DNA of 64,000 bases from Vibrio marinisediminis (GTDB lineage Bacteria > Pseudomonadota > Gammaproteobacteria > Enterobacterales > Vibrionaceae). Made by a program: the position numbers and the translations under genes. Each line of letters opens with the position of its first letter. Position 1 is the first letter of the stretch. The DNA lies in assembly GCF_014050145.1 (NCBI RefSeq), contig NZ_JACFYF010000006.1, forward strand, positions 169,145-233,144, read 5' to 3'. Shown here piece by piece: positions 56,329-63,925 of the stretch. Below the pieces are notes generated by a model, which did no database searches, was not told the DNA's origin, and was given only the letters and a program-made list of their open reading frames with translations.

Positions 56329-56697
56329 GTTTCCCCACAAAGAGTAGACGCTAAATAACTGCATTCTTTCGTACTCAGTTACCTTTTCAGCTCATGCTTG
56401 GTATACCTCTATGCCCGGGCCTTAAGTCTTGATGTTTATATGCTCGGTATTGTACACAACGATCTGAGTGGATTATGACGCCCTTCGGCGCCCTAGGCGA
56501 CTTGAACGCCATTTTTAAAACATCTGTAATGAGCTGAATCGTCATCGTTGTATCCAACAACCAACCGATGATGGGTCTTGAGTGTCGGTCCATTGCTGTG
56601 ACGAAGAAGAGGCACTGGCTCATCAAGACATACTAATGTCGTGAGCCACTTCTGAATCCGGTTATCGGCTTCAAAGTCTCTACGGAGTTCAGAAAAC
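56329..56697 (-). pseudogene. IS3-family transposase remnant
   Basis: Part of an OrfB-type transposase with the rve domain: ELRRDFEADNRIQKWLT, then after a frameshift FFVTAMDRHSRPIIGWLLD and KGVIIHSDRCVQY. The catalytic DDE set is incomplete. Its 3' end (GAGTACGAAAG ... GTCTACTCTTTGTGGGG) matches the element end at 63926-64000. The 5' part of the element is gone. It has replaced the middle and 3' half of the attC behind the NTF2-like cassette. Confidence 0.75.
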
Positions 56698-56730
56698 ACC
56701 ATGTGTTGGGAATCCATCTTGGTCGATTTA
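56698..56730 (-). repeat. Truncated attC site
   Basis: On the minus strand GGATTCCCAACACATGGTG, the 5' half of an attC, lies just after the NTF2-like gene stop and then runs into the IS3 remnant. Without its second half it should not recombine. Confidence 0.6.
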
Positions 56731-57105
56731 CTATAGCAACATAGTTGAATGAGCGGATACCACTTGAATTTTGCCATATTCTTTAAGCCAAACTCTCGAA
56801 AAGACGAAGCGTCCACTGGCGTCAGCACCATTGTATGTTCCTACAATGTCTGCATTTACGTAAACCAAAACAGAATTCCCATGGGGCTCGATCTGTAGAT
56901 CACTCAATTCAATTGAGGAAATAGACAACAAGCCTGATTGATGAAGCGCTAAATCATCTTGTTTAGAAACTCTATGTCCAAAATGATTTATGAACACCAA
57001 ATTATCAGCAAGCAGTGAATCTAATGCCGCAATATCAGAACCAATCATCGAGGCTTTTAATCGATGTTCAGCATTGATAACTTCCTGTACTAGTTCGAAC
57101 CCCAT
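56731..57105 (-). CDS. NTF2-like (SnoaL/DUF4440) protein (cassette gene)
   Basis: Cone-shaped NTF2-fold protein of 124 residues: EHRLKASMIGSDIAALDSLLADNLVFINHFGHRVSKQDDLALHQSG, IVGTYNGADASGRFVFSRVWLKEYGKIQVVSAHSTMLL. Members are ligand-binding or enzyme-like; no specific function is known. AGGAGAGG precedes the ATG. Its attC is truncated by the IS3 remnant, so the cassette is probably immobile. Confidence 0.8.
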   Translation of the reverse strand: MGFELVQEVINAEHRLKASMIGSDIAALDSLLADNLVFINHFGHRVSKQDDLALHQSGLLSISSIELSDLQIEPHGNSVLVYVNADIVGTYNGADASGRFVFSRVWLKEYGKIQVVSAHSTMLL

Positions 57106-57193
57106 ACTTACCTCTCCTATTTCGAATAACGCGACCTCTGACTATGATAACCCTAAGCTCAATTTGATACTAAGGTGAGTCTACAGAACACTC

Positions 57194-57694
57194 TCACCCC
57201 TTTAATGCATTGCGCCAATATTGGACAGTTTTCTCAGATACCGTATCTGTTTCATTGGCTGCAGCGGTTAAAAAGTCGCATAAGTTGCTAGCAATCTGCT
57301 CATTGCCCAATAAATACAAACTACGAATTGCTCTCGTCAACCTAAGTTGATTGTGGTCACTATGTTTAAGCCATACGTGATTCACCGGTGTCAACGGCAA
57401 TACCGACGTGATTTCATTTCCATTTCGCTGCATTCCCCAAAACTCGAGCATAACATCAAGCGCTTGCAGATGAGCTTCACGAAGTTCTCTTGAGTTGGAA
57501 AATAGCGCTCTGTCTTCTTGAGTGACGAGTGGAGCGTGTTGATTGAACTTAGTCCCCTCATCTACTGGGAAAAGAACTTGAATGTACTTATGGTCATGCT
57601 CCAACCAAAAGTGGTTGTAACCTAGCAACTGATCAATACGACGACCAAATTTATCTGGGACTTCACCAGATATGAAGAGAGCAATCTCACTCAT
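57194..57694 (-). CDS. OGFr-domain protein (cassette gene)
   Basis: Protein of 166 residues with the opioid growth factor receptor conserved region: NHFWLEHDHKYIQVLFPVDEGTKFNQHAPLVTQEDRALF, then helical repeats. Bacterial members are small and often found in integrons; function unknown. AGCAGGG precedes ATG 57694. No clean attC follows; a weak junction (GTCGCGTTATTCG) lies near 57120-57140. Confidence 0.8.
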   Translation of the reverse strand: MSEIALFISGEVPDKFGRRIDQLLGYNHFWLEHDHKYIQVLFPVDEGTKFNQHAPLVTQEDRALFSNSRELREAHLQALDVMLEFWGMQRNGNEITSVLPLTPVNHVWLKHSDHNQLRLTRAIRSLYLLGNEQIASNLCDFLTAAANETDTVSEKTVQYWRNALKG

Positions 57695-57730
57695 TTTAAA
57701 CCCTGCTAATTATAGTTTTTCTATTTGCGC

Positions 57731-57856
57731 GCCAACGCGCAACGAAAGGTTAAACCAACGCAATACCAATACCATCACAGACCACTTTAATCACTGAATT
57801 TTCCGTCAAGCACATATTCCATACGAGACAAGTCTGCCTTGAGTGGTTTGCTATGC
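57731..57856 (-). repeat. attC site
   Basis: On the minus strand CATAGCAAACCACTCAAGGCAGACTTGTC at one end and GCGTTGGTTTAACC ... CGCGTTGGCGC at the other, with the typical spacing of about 125 bases. The middle has drifted. Confidence 0.65.
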
Positions 57857-57970
57857 CAAATTTTGTTGCATCTAATTTGATTTCAAACGACACTGTAATG
57901 CTGCGTTGATTTTACCGCACTAACTACCCACTGCGTAGTTTTAACTAAACGTTAGATACTAAGGTAAAAT

Positions 57971-58765
57971 ATGAAATACCCTAAAACTCTCCCACAAACT
58001 CATAAGCAGCTTTTAGACAAAATTGTTCAGAAACTACAACTAGATCCAAGAATTGTTGGTATAGGTGCAAGTGGTTCATACGCAACAGATACATTAGATA
58101 AATACAGCGATCTAGATTTAGTTATTGCAGTTAAACCTGAGCAATTTGAAGCGGTGATGAGTGAACGTTTTACTATTATCGAGAGTATTGAAGGAAAGGT
58201 CGCAGCCTTTACCGGAGAACATGTTGGAGAGCCGCGTTTGGTCATTGCACTCTACGCTCCTGACGCTATCCATGTTGATTTTAAGTTTGTGTCCCTTCCA
58301 GATGCCGCAATTCGGGTTGATGATACAAAAGTACTTTGGGAGCAAGGTACTTTGCTCTCTGATACATTTAAAACTAAGGTACCTCAATATCCCCAGCCTG
58401 AGCCACAATGGATTGAAGACCGTTTTTGGATTTGGACGCATTACGCTGCCACTAAAATCGCTCGAGGCGAGTATTTCGAAGCGCTTGAATTTTTATCCTT
58501 TCTTCGTACCGTCGTACTCTCACCGCTTGCACTAAAACAGGCTAACCTGACTCCTTCAGGAGTACGAAAAATCGAAACTCGTTTACCCGAATTCAGCAAA
58601 AAGCTTGAACTCACAGTAGCAAAACCGACAAAATCAGAACTGATAATCGCATTTAAACAGTGTATTAGACTCTACTTAACGCTAAGAGAGCACGAAGATA
58701 TTCAAAGGAACGTTGAAGCACAAAAATTGTGCATTCAGTACCTTGAGGATGAAACTCGACTTTAA
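57971..58765 (+). CDS. Nucleotidyltransferase (aminoglycoside adenylyltransferase-like), reversed cassette
   Basis: Protein of 264 residues with an NTase fold: GSYATDTLDKYSDLDLVIAV gives the GS and Asp-x-Asp metal motif, and HVDFKFVSL the third Asp. A helical C-terminal domain follows. Resembles streptomycin/aminoglycoside 6-adenylyltransferases, but resistance is not implied. It is on the plus strand, opposite to its neighbours, and has its own terminator (58772-58793), so it must carry its own promoter. Confidence 0.82.
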   Translation: MKYPKTLPQTHKQLLDKIVQKLQLDPRIVGIGASGSYATDTLDKYSDLDLVIAVKPEQFEAVMSERFTIIESIEGKVAAFTGEHVGEPRLVIALYAPDAIHVDFKFVSLPDAAIRVDDTKVLWEQGTLLSDTFKTKVPQYPQPEPQWIEDRFWIWTHYAATKIARGEYFEALEFLSFLRTVVLSPLALKQANLTPSGVRKIETRLPEFSKKLELTVAKPTKSELIIAFKQCIRLYLTLREHEDIQRNVEAQKLCIQYLEDETRL

Positions 58766-58771
58766 AACTCG

Positions 58772-58793
58772 AAGGGGCAGCCTATTGCCCCTT
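58772..58793 (+). terminator. Terminator of the reversed nucleotidyltransferase cassette
   Basis: AAGGGGCA, short loop, TGCCCCTT with TTT after it; unusual inside a cassette array. Confidence 0.7.
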
Positions 58794-58796
58794 TAT

Positions 58797-58905
58797 GCAA
58801 AACGCTTCGGTGTACACTGGAGTTCGATGTTTAGCCATAAATCACCTCTCAATTTGAACTGAGAATGCCAAGTGTTGCGAATTTGTCTTATATGCTTTGA
58901 TATGC
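58797..58905 (-). repeat. attC site
   Basis: On the minus strand ATATCAAAGCATATAAGAC, TTCGCAACACTTGGCATT, ending CCGAAGCGTTTTGC. Follows the LysE-family gene stop at 58908. Middle shortened compared with other copies. Confidence 0.7.
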
Positions 58906-58907
58906 CA

Positions 58908-59534
58908 CTAGCGCTCACTGAACGCGACTTTGCCTGCCAACCCAATAAGTAGAACTCCAGAGACGCCCTCAAGTACTCGAGAATAACGCTGTGAGTTTGG
59001 TCGACTAAAAACCCAACTTCCTACTGAGGCATATAAAATGTTACACACTGTAGCTAAAGCGCTAAACAGTAACCCAAGCATTAATAGTTGCATTGATGCC
59101 GAACCAGTCGAAGTATCGATAAATTGAGGTAAAAATGAGAGGAAGAATAGTGCCACCTTCGGATTTAATACGCTAACAATGACCCCTTGTACAAATACAT
59201 TTTTATTGGTTTCAGTGCTTTCGTGAACAACAATTTTGCTGCCTCCGCGCCACATAGAAAGTAGAGACTGAATTCCCAAATATACCAGGTAGGCTGCACC
59301 CAACCATTTCACTACACTAAACGCTAACGCAGAGCTTAGGATTATTGCGGATAAGCCTAAACAAGCAGCTAATGTATGTACAAAGTAACCAACACCCAAC
59401 CCAATTGCAGCCTTCATTCCGCTTGCCATTTTGCCTTTCATTGTATTCGAAACAATGTAGATTACGTCCGGTCCAGGTATCATATTGATAGCTAAACAAG
59501 CGACAACAAATAAGAATAGTGAATTTAAGTCCAT
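58908..59534 (-). CDS. LysE/RhtB family exporter (cassette gene)
   Basis: Inner-membrane protein of 208 residues, second LysE-family member in this window. FVVACLAINMIPGPDVIYIVSNTMKG and VSVLNPKVALFFLSFLPQF are the family blocks. AGGAAAGGA precedes ATG 59534. Substrate unknown; amino-acid exporters are frequent cassette cargo. Confidence 0.9.
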   Translation of the reverse strand: MDLNSLFLFVVACLAINMIPGPDVIYIVSNTMKGKMASGMKAAIGLGVGYFVHTLAACLGLSAIILSSALAFSVVKWLGAAYLVYLGIQSLLSMWRGGSKIVVHESTETNKNVFVQGVIVSVLNPKVALFFLSFLPQFIDTSTGSASMQLLMLGLLFSALATVCNILYASVGSWVFSRPNSQRYSRVLEGVSGVLLIGLAGKVAFSER

Positions 59535-59565
59535 TTCCTTTCCTCCATGTTAAACGTCTTGCGGC

Positions 59566-59688
59566 ATAGCGCCGCGTTAAGTGGTGAGCAACGCCAACCA
59601 CCCAACCGAACCCATTGTGACATAAACACTTAAACCGAAGTAAGCCGAGAGCGCCATGCGTTGGGAATCCGTCTTAAATGCTTTGTTA
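59566..59688 (-). repeat. attC site
   Basis: On the minus strand TAACAAAGCATTTAAGACGG (right end) to CACCACTTAACGCGGCGCTA (left end), with CGCATGGCGCTC and GTTGGCGTTGCTC arms. The first TAA is also the stop codon of the GFA gene. Confidence 0.88.
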
Positions 59689-60078
59689 GCTGTGTTTTTC
59701 GAGACGCGCACAACTTCGTCCCCATTTAACTTCAGTCGATACAAAAATGTGCTCTTCACTATCAGGTACAAACTCTGTATCCAGCAAACCAAGAGCAAAC
59801 GAACGATAACCTTCGTTGAACTCACTACTGTCTATCCATTCGATATTGGAGCTACAAACACCGCAAAATGTGCGCGAGACATTCTTCGACGATTTGTATG
59901 TGCGAATATTCGTTGTTCCAGTTATTTTAAAATCTTCATCAGAGACTAAGCCGAAAGATGCAAATGATGAGCCATGAGCCTTTTGGCACATTTTACAATG
60001 GCAATGCATCACATGCTTGATCGGTCCAGTGATTTCTATTGACACTCCACCGCATAAACAACCACCCTGATAGTTCAT
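59686..60078 (-). CDS. GFA-domain protein (cassette gene)
   Basis: Protein of 130 residues of the glutathione-dependent formaldehyde-activating (GFA/CENP-V) family: zinc ligands in GGCLCGGVSIEI, MHCHCKMCQKAHGSS and FCGVCSSNIEW. Catalytic role uncertain for most members. GGAGG precedes the ATG. Its stop codon overlaps the attC. The next cassette also encodes a GFA protein. Confidence 0.9.
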   Translation of the reverse strand: MNYQGGCLCGGVSIEITGPIKHVMHCHCKMCQKAHGSSFASFGLVSDEDFKITGTTNIRTYKSSKNVSRTFCGVCSSNIEWIDSSEFNEGYRSFALGLLDTEFVPDSEEHIFVSTEVKWGRSCARLEKHS

Positions 60079-60094
60079 AGTTCCTCCAAGCAGC

Positions 60095-60214
60095 TAACGC
60101 CACATTAAGTGGTGAGCAACGCTACCACCCTACCTAAACCATTGTGACATAAACACTTAAACTGAAGTAAGTCGAAAATGCCATGCATTGAGAACCCATC
60201 TTAAATGCTTGTTA
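60095..60214 (-). repeat. attC site
   Basis: On the minus strand TAACAAGCATTTAAGATGGG to CCACTTAATGTGGCGTTA, arms as in the neighbouring copies. Contains the stop codon of the second GFA gene. Confidence 0.88.
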
Positions 60215-60616
60215 TCCATTTTCTGGAGGCGCACCATCGAACTGAGGTACCCCATCAGCGATTAATTCCCACGAAGCCTTAGAGTCAACGTATATATGGC
60301 GACTGAGCTGTATTTGAGGGTCACCGTTTATGCAGCCTAACGTAACACCGTGAACATGCCCCTTGTGTACGCCAACTAATGTGGAACCGCACTTGGAGCA
60401 AAACTGAAGTCCAAAACCATGCTCACCGATATATGAGGTTAGCAGTTCTTCCCCACATACCCATTCAAACTCTCCCTCTTTAACAAGAGCATATGCTGAA
60501 GCCTGTGAGCTAAATGCTTTACGACATCGAGAGCAATGACAAGAACGGGCATCATGGAGACCACCGTCAACCTTGTACTTGATTTCGCCACAGAAACACT
60601 CACCAGTAATCGTCAT
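60212..60616 (-). CDS. GFA-domain protein (cassette gene), second copy
   Basis: Protein of 134 residues, GFA family: ECFCGEIKYKVDGG, RSCHCSRCRKAFSSQ and QFCSKCGSTLVG carry the zinc cysteines. It is clearly diverged from the adjacent GFA cassette, so they were probably captured separately rather than duplicated in place. AAGGAGG before the ATG overlaps the left end of the next attC, so that repeat supplies the ribosome binding site. Confidence 0.9.
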   Translation of the reverse strand: MTITGECFCGEIKYKVDGGLHDARSCHCSRCRKAFSSQASAYALVKEGEFEWVCGEELLTSYIGEHGFGLQFCSKCGSTLVGVHKGHVHGVTLGCINGDPQIQLSRHIYVDSKASWELIADGVPQFDGAPPENG

Positions 60617-60626
60617 AACACCTCCT

Positions 60627-60731
60627 TATGCTGCCGTACCACCCAATCTTAAACCTTGCGACATTCAGCACTAAAGCCAACCTAAGCTGAAATTGCCAAG
60701 CGTTGAGAATCCGTCTTATAACGCTTTGTTA
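60627..60731 (-). repeat. attC site (3' half eroded)
   Basis: On the minus strand TAACAAAGCGTTATAAGACGG, TTCTCAACGCTTGGCAATT, then a diverged left half ending GGCAGCATAAG. Includes the stop codon of the kinase-like gene. Confidence 0.7.
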
Positions 60732-61502
60732 GTTGCACAACGCGCGCTGAATTTTTTGCTTATTATCGATAATGTATTTTATATCATCGAGATAAGATTG
60801 AAGATGACCGTGCTCGATGTTCTCAGAAAATTGTTCGCTGCCATTGGCTGCCTCTTGGCGCATAAAGCTGACTAGTGCGTTTAGGCGTATAACCATATAA
60901 TCTGCGAGTTGTTCCCGCTGACCCAACGAAGCACCATAATTGTCGCAGAATACCTTAGCTCTTTTAGTTTGATCCTCAATCGAACCTAGCCTATCGACAC
61001 TGTCCGTTTTAAACGGAGCCCAGCAATAAAGTGAATATGCTAAATCCCAAATCCTTGGTGCTGGATGCGAGGTATCGAAGTCAAATACGCCATTCACAAT
61101 ATTACCGGTGAGAGCTACATTATAGGGTGCAAAGTCTCCATGACATATGACCTCAAATGGCTCTCGAGGTTCTAACATCCAAGGCAAGTGATTAGGTTCA
61201 ATATGACTAACGAATGTTGCAGTTGAGTCGTGAAGCTTTCTCAGCAATTTAGCGGCTGACACCAAAGCCTCTTGTGTAGCGATAGCACCTGTCAGCGGGT
61301 AATTGAATGTGTCACCAGTTACAAAACTTAACTTCTCTTGCTCACCCTCAACACCGAGAAACTGAGGTGCTTCGTTGAATCCAGACTCTTTTAAGTGTTC
61401 TAGTAACCGATGAATCGTAATGCTCCAAGGCTGAATTGGTCGATAAACAACATCGCCATCTCGGAATATTGAAGACTCTCTTCCACCTGATAATTCTTCC
61501 AT
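60729..61502 (-). CDS. APH-family phosphotransferase (cassette gene)
   Basis: Kinase-fold protein of 257 residues. Catalytic loop ICHGDFAPYNVALTG (Brenner motif) and the metal-binding GVFDFDTSHPAPRIWDLAYSLYCW. N-terminal lobe short with REASSIFRDG-like start (GRESSIF). Belongs to the aminoglycoside/choline phosphotransferase family; drug resistance is not implied. GGAG precedes ATG 61502. Confidence 0.86.
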   Translation of the reverse strand: MEELSGGRESSIFRDGDVVYRPIQPWSITIHRLLEHLKESGFNEAPQFLGVEGEQEKLSFVTGDTFNYPLTGAIATQEALVSAAKLLRKLHDSTATFVSHIEPNHLPWMLEPREPFEVICHGDFAPYNVALTGNIVNGVFDFDTSHPAPRIWDLAYSLYCWAPFKTDSVDRLGSIEDQTKRAKVFCDNYGASLGQREQLADYMVIRLNALVSFMRQEAANGSEQFSENIEHGHLQSYLDDIKYIIDNKQKIQRALCN

Positions 61503-61519
61503 GATTCTCCATTTGCAAC

Positions 61520-61641
61520 TAACGCTGCATTAAGGTGTGAGTAACGCAATACAAAAGCTACCGCACAGCGCCTTAACCACCATAAGCCACCGCATAGTAA
61601 AAATGCCACGCGTTACGAATCACTCTTAAGCAGATTGTTAT
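61520..61641 (-). repeat. attC site
   Basis: On the minus strand TAACAATCTGCTTAAGAGTG (right end) to CACACCTTAATGCAGCGTTA (left end), with CGCGTGGCATTTTTAC in the middle. Between the SDR and kinase cassettes. Confidence 0.85.
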
Positions 61642-61644
61642 GTC

Positions 61645-62397
61645 TTATAAGCCGCCTGCCAAATCTAAGTAGTTTCCTGTCGAAAACGAAGACTTTTCAG
61701 ATGATAACCAATAGATTGCTTCTGCTACCTCTTCTGCCGTACCACCTCGTTGAAGGGGAATGATACCTTTAAGCCTTTCGACCCTCTCCGGCTCTCCTCC
61801 GTCAGAGTGCATATCTGTGTAAATTAGCCCAGGACGAACACAATTTACCCTAATCCCCTCAGAAGCGACCTCTAAGGATAATCCCTTAGTTAAAGTGTCG
61901 ATTGCACCTTTTGAGGCAGCATAATCAATGTACTCATTTGGGGAGCCAGAGCGAGATGCACCAGATGAGACATTTACAATTACACCACCATTTCCGCCAT
62001 GCCGGGTAGACATACGTTTTACAGCTTCACGACTACATAAAAAATAGCTCGTAACATTATTTGTTAAAATTGCATTGATCCTGTCGGCTGTCATTTCTTC
62101 TAGCCGACATTGTTTACGTAGGATCCCTGCATTATTAACTAATATAGACACTTGACCTAATTCACGATCAATACGTTCAAACAGTCGTACAACTGCAACT
62201 TCGTTAGAAACATCAGCTTGGGCAGTAATACACTTACCGCCATTTGAAGTAATTTCTGATGCCAGTTGTTCTGCAGCGAGATAATTAGATTTGTAGTTTA
62301 TGCAGACAGAATAGCCTTTCGATGCGAATAACTTTGTAGTCGCAGCACCAATTCCACGGCTACCACCAGTAACTAAGACTACCTTTGAATTTGCCAT
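61645..62397 (-). CDS. Short-chain dehydrogenase/reductase (cassette gene)
   Basis: NAD(P)-dependent SDR of 250 residues. Cofactor motif TGGSRGIGAA, NNAG, the Ser in VNVSSGASRSG, and the catalytic YAASK. Resembles glucose dehydrogenase/3-oxoacyl reductase types; substrate unknown. The conserved RPGLIYTDMH follows. Ribosome site weak (GGGATAG). Confidence 0.92.
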   Translation of the reverse strand: MANSKVVLVTGGSRGIGAATTKLFASKGYSVCINYKSNYLAAEQLASEITSNGGKCITAQADVSNEVAVVRLFERIDRELGQVSILVNNAGILRKQCRLEEMTADRINAILTNNVTSYFLCSREAVKRMSTRHGGNGGVIVNVSSGASRSGSPNEYIDYAASKGAIDTLTKGLSLEVASEGIRVNCVRPGLIYTDMHSDGGEPERVERLKGIIPLQRGGTAEEVAEAIYWLSSEKSSFSTGNYLDLAGGL

Positions 62398-62432
62398 AAA
62401 CTATCCCAATATGATGAATTTGAAGTAATACA

Positions 62433-62553
62433 TAACGCCGCGTTAAGGGGTGAGCAACGCAATACTGAAGCCGCCGCATACCACCTTAAACACTAAAACC
62501 AACGCATAGTGAAAATGCCACGCGTTGCGAATCCCTCTTGAACAGTTTGTTAT
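62433..62553 (-). repeat. attC site
   Basis: On the minus strand TAACAAACTGTTCAAGAGGG to CACCCCTTAACGCGGCGTTA. Its first TAA is the stop codon of the acetyltransferase gene to the right. Confidence 0.88.
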
Positions 62554-63095
62554 GCGTAATTTTTGACGTACTTTGTCATTGCTGTTTCCGAGACTGACAA
62601 ACCGTCGATTCTATATTGATCTTTGAACTCTCCAACAACATCGAACCCTGCTTTTAGGTAGAGGTTCTTTGCTGGGAAATTCTCTGATAGTACACAAAGA
62701 TCAAGCCAGTCAATTTCGGCTTTTTCTTGGCAGAAATTTATAACCGCATCAATGAGTCGTTGACCAATACCTTGCTTCCTGCAGGAAACATCTACGCCCA
62801 TACCAAGTAGAACTCGATGAGAACGGCTATCATCACCGTGGTGGCGAAGATCAATGTGACCTTTGATACTTCCAGAGGTGTCTTTTACAACCCAGAGCTT
62901 TCTCCAACCTAAATCGCCAAAGTGATGGGAAAAGCCTTGGATAAACTTATCTTTTGTTGCTTCTGGAATTTCACTTTGCTCTCTGGACATTGGCTGGAAA
63001 AGAGGAACTTCTCCATTACCATTTTCAGACAGCTGATTTTCAAGATACGCAAAGAATGAATCTAAATCCGATTTTTCCGCTTCTACTACTTCCAT
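62550..63095 (-). CDS. GNAT acetyltransferase (cassette gene)
   Basis: N-acetyltransferase of 181 residues: LLGMGVDVSCRKQGIGQRLIDAVINFCQEK is the CoA-binding loop; LCVLSENFPAKNLYLKAGFDVVGEFKDQYR follows, as in RimI-like enzymes. GGAGT precedes ATG 63095. Stop lies in the attC. Third GNAT in this part of the array. Confidence 0.88.
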   Translation of the reverse strand: MEVVEAEKSDLDSFFAYLENQLSENGNGEVPLFQPMSREQSEIPEATKDKFIQGFSHHFGDLGWRKLWVVKDTSGSIKGHIDLRHHGDDSRSHRVLLGMGVDVSCRKQGIGQRLIDAVINFCQEKAEIDWLDLCVLSENFPAKNLYLKAGFDVVGEFKDQYRIDGLSVSETAMTKYVKNYA

Positions 63096-63124
63096 CTAAT
63101 ACTCCGTAGTCCATCGATTGCGCA

Positions 63125-63246
63125 TAACGCCGCGTTAAGTGGTGAGCAACGCCAACCACCTTACCTAAACCATTGTGACATAAACACTTAAATCGAAGTA
63201 AGCCGAAAACGCCATGCGTTGGGAATCCGCCTTAAATGCTTTGTTA
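63125..63246 (-). repeat. attC site
   Basis: Best-preserved copy: on the minus strand TAACAAAGCATTTAAGGCGG, CCCAACGCATGGCGTTTTCGG, GTTGGCGTTGCTCACCACTT and AACGCGGCGTTATGCGC. The core site GTTATGC is intact. Confidence 0.92.
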
Positions 63247-63249
63247 TGT

Positions 63250-63906
63250 TTATGCCGCAAGCCATACACCTGCAGCAGCTAATACAAACAACAAAATTCT
63301 TTCACTAGCTAATACTATATGTTTTCTATTATTGTCCTTATACCTAAAGTCTTGATATTGAAGCCATCTACGATAAACGTACGGGCGAAATAGACCTGCA
63401 GATGAGTGGCTAGTAGCAAACGCGTATTTTTCAAATACTCTTAAATGTTTTCCAATATCTTTGCTAGATATATCCGACGGCTGTTTATACCTTGCAATAA
63501 CTATCTCACTTTCCTCAACTTTATATACTTCTGAAACATAGGGGGACAGAACTACTAGAACATCTCCGATAGAACCTTGGGTATAAAAAAGTTGAGCATT
63601 GTGCTCTGTTCTAAGCACCAAACTTGACTGACTTTCGTCAGGAATATTTGCAATTCCAAGCCGACGACTTCCAAACTTTATATAAGTCGCGTTGTGAAAC
63701 TGATGAGCCAACAAAGGTGAGTTCTTATATTTAGGGCGCTCTTTTAAAAATGAAAGATAAGTTTCGCCAAAAACGGGAGCTGACCTTGCTTTAAAACTTG
63801 CGAACCGCTGAGAAATTCGCTCATCTAAGTCATTCCACATGCATCGACGTATATATGCTTGATTATCCAATCTTTTTAATTTTTGAGCATACTTGTTTTC
63901 TTTCAT
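63250..63906 (-). CDS. Cassette protein with C-terminal membrane helix (218 residues)
   Basis: Not recognised. Basic N-terminal half (KENKYAQKLKRLDNQAYIRRCMWNDLDERISQRF), a beta-rich middle and a single membrane helix at the end (HIVLASERILLFVLAAAGVWLAA). The plan suggests a tail-anchored cytoplasmic domain. GAGAGGAT precedes the ATG. The IS3 element end begins about 20 bases upstream of the start, so its original promoter may be lost. Confidence 0.75.
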   Translation of the reverse strand: MKENKYAQKLKRLDNQAYIRRCMWNDLDERISQRFASFKARSAPVFGETYLSFLKERPKYKNSPLLAHQFHNATYIKFGSRRLGIANIPDESQSSLVLRTEHNAQLFYTQGSIGDVLVVLSPYVSEVYKVEESEIVIARYKQPSDISSKDIGKHLRVFEKYAFATSHSSAGLFRPYVYRRWLQYQDFRYKDNNRKHIVLASERILLFVLAAAGVWLAA

Positions 63907-63925
63907 CTATCCTCTCGCTAAACTG

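Noticed and set aside
56493-56831. 112-codon minus-strand frame as a gene
   Set aside because: It joins NTF2-gene antiframe, attC and transposase sequence in one frame by chance; only the IS3 similarity within it is real.
57117-57192. Full attC after the OGFr gene
   Set aside because: Only a GCGTTA-like core is visible; the paired arms are missing, so it was not listed as a repeat.
57971-58765. Calling the nucleotidyltransferase an aminoglycoside resistance gene
   Set aside because: Only the fold and metal motif are visible; substrate cannot be read from the sequence.
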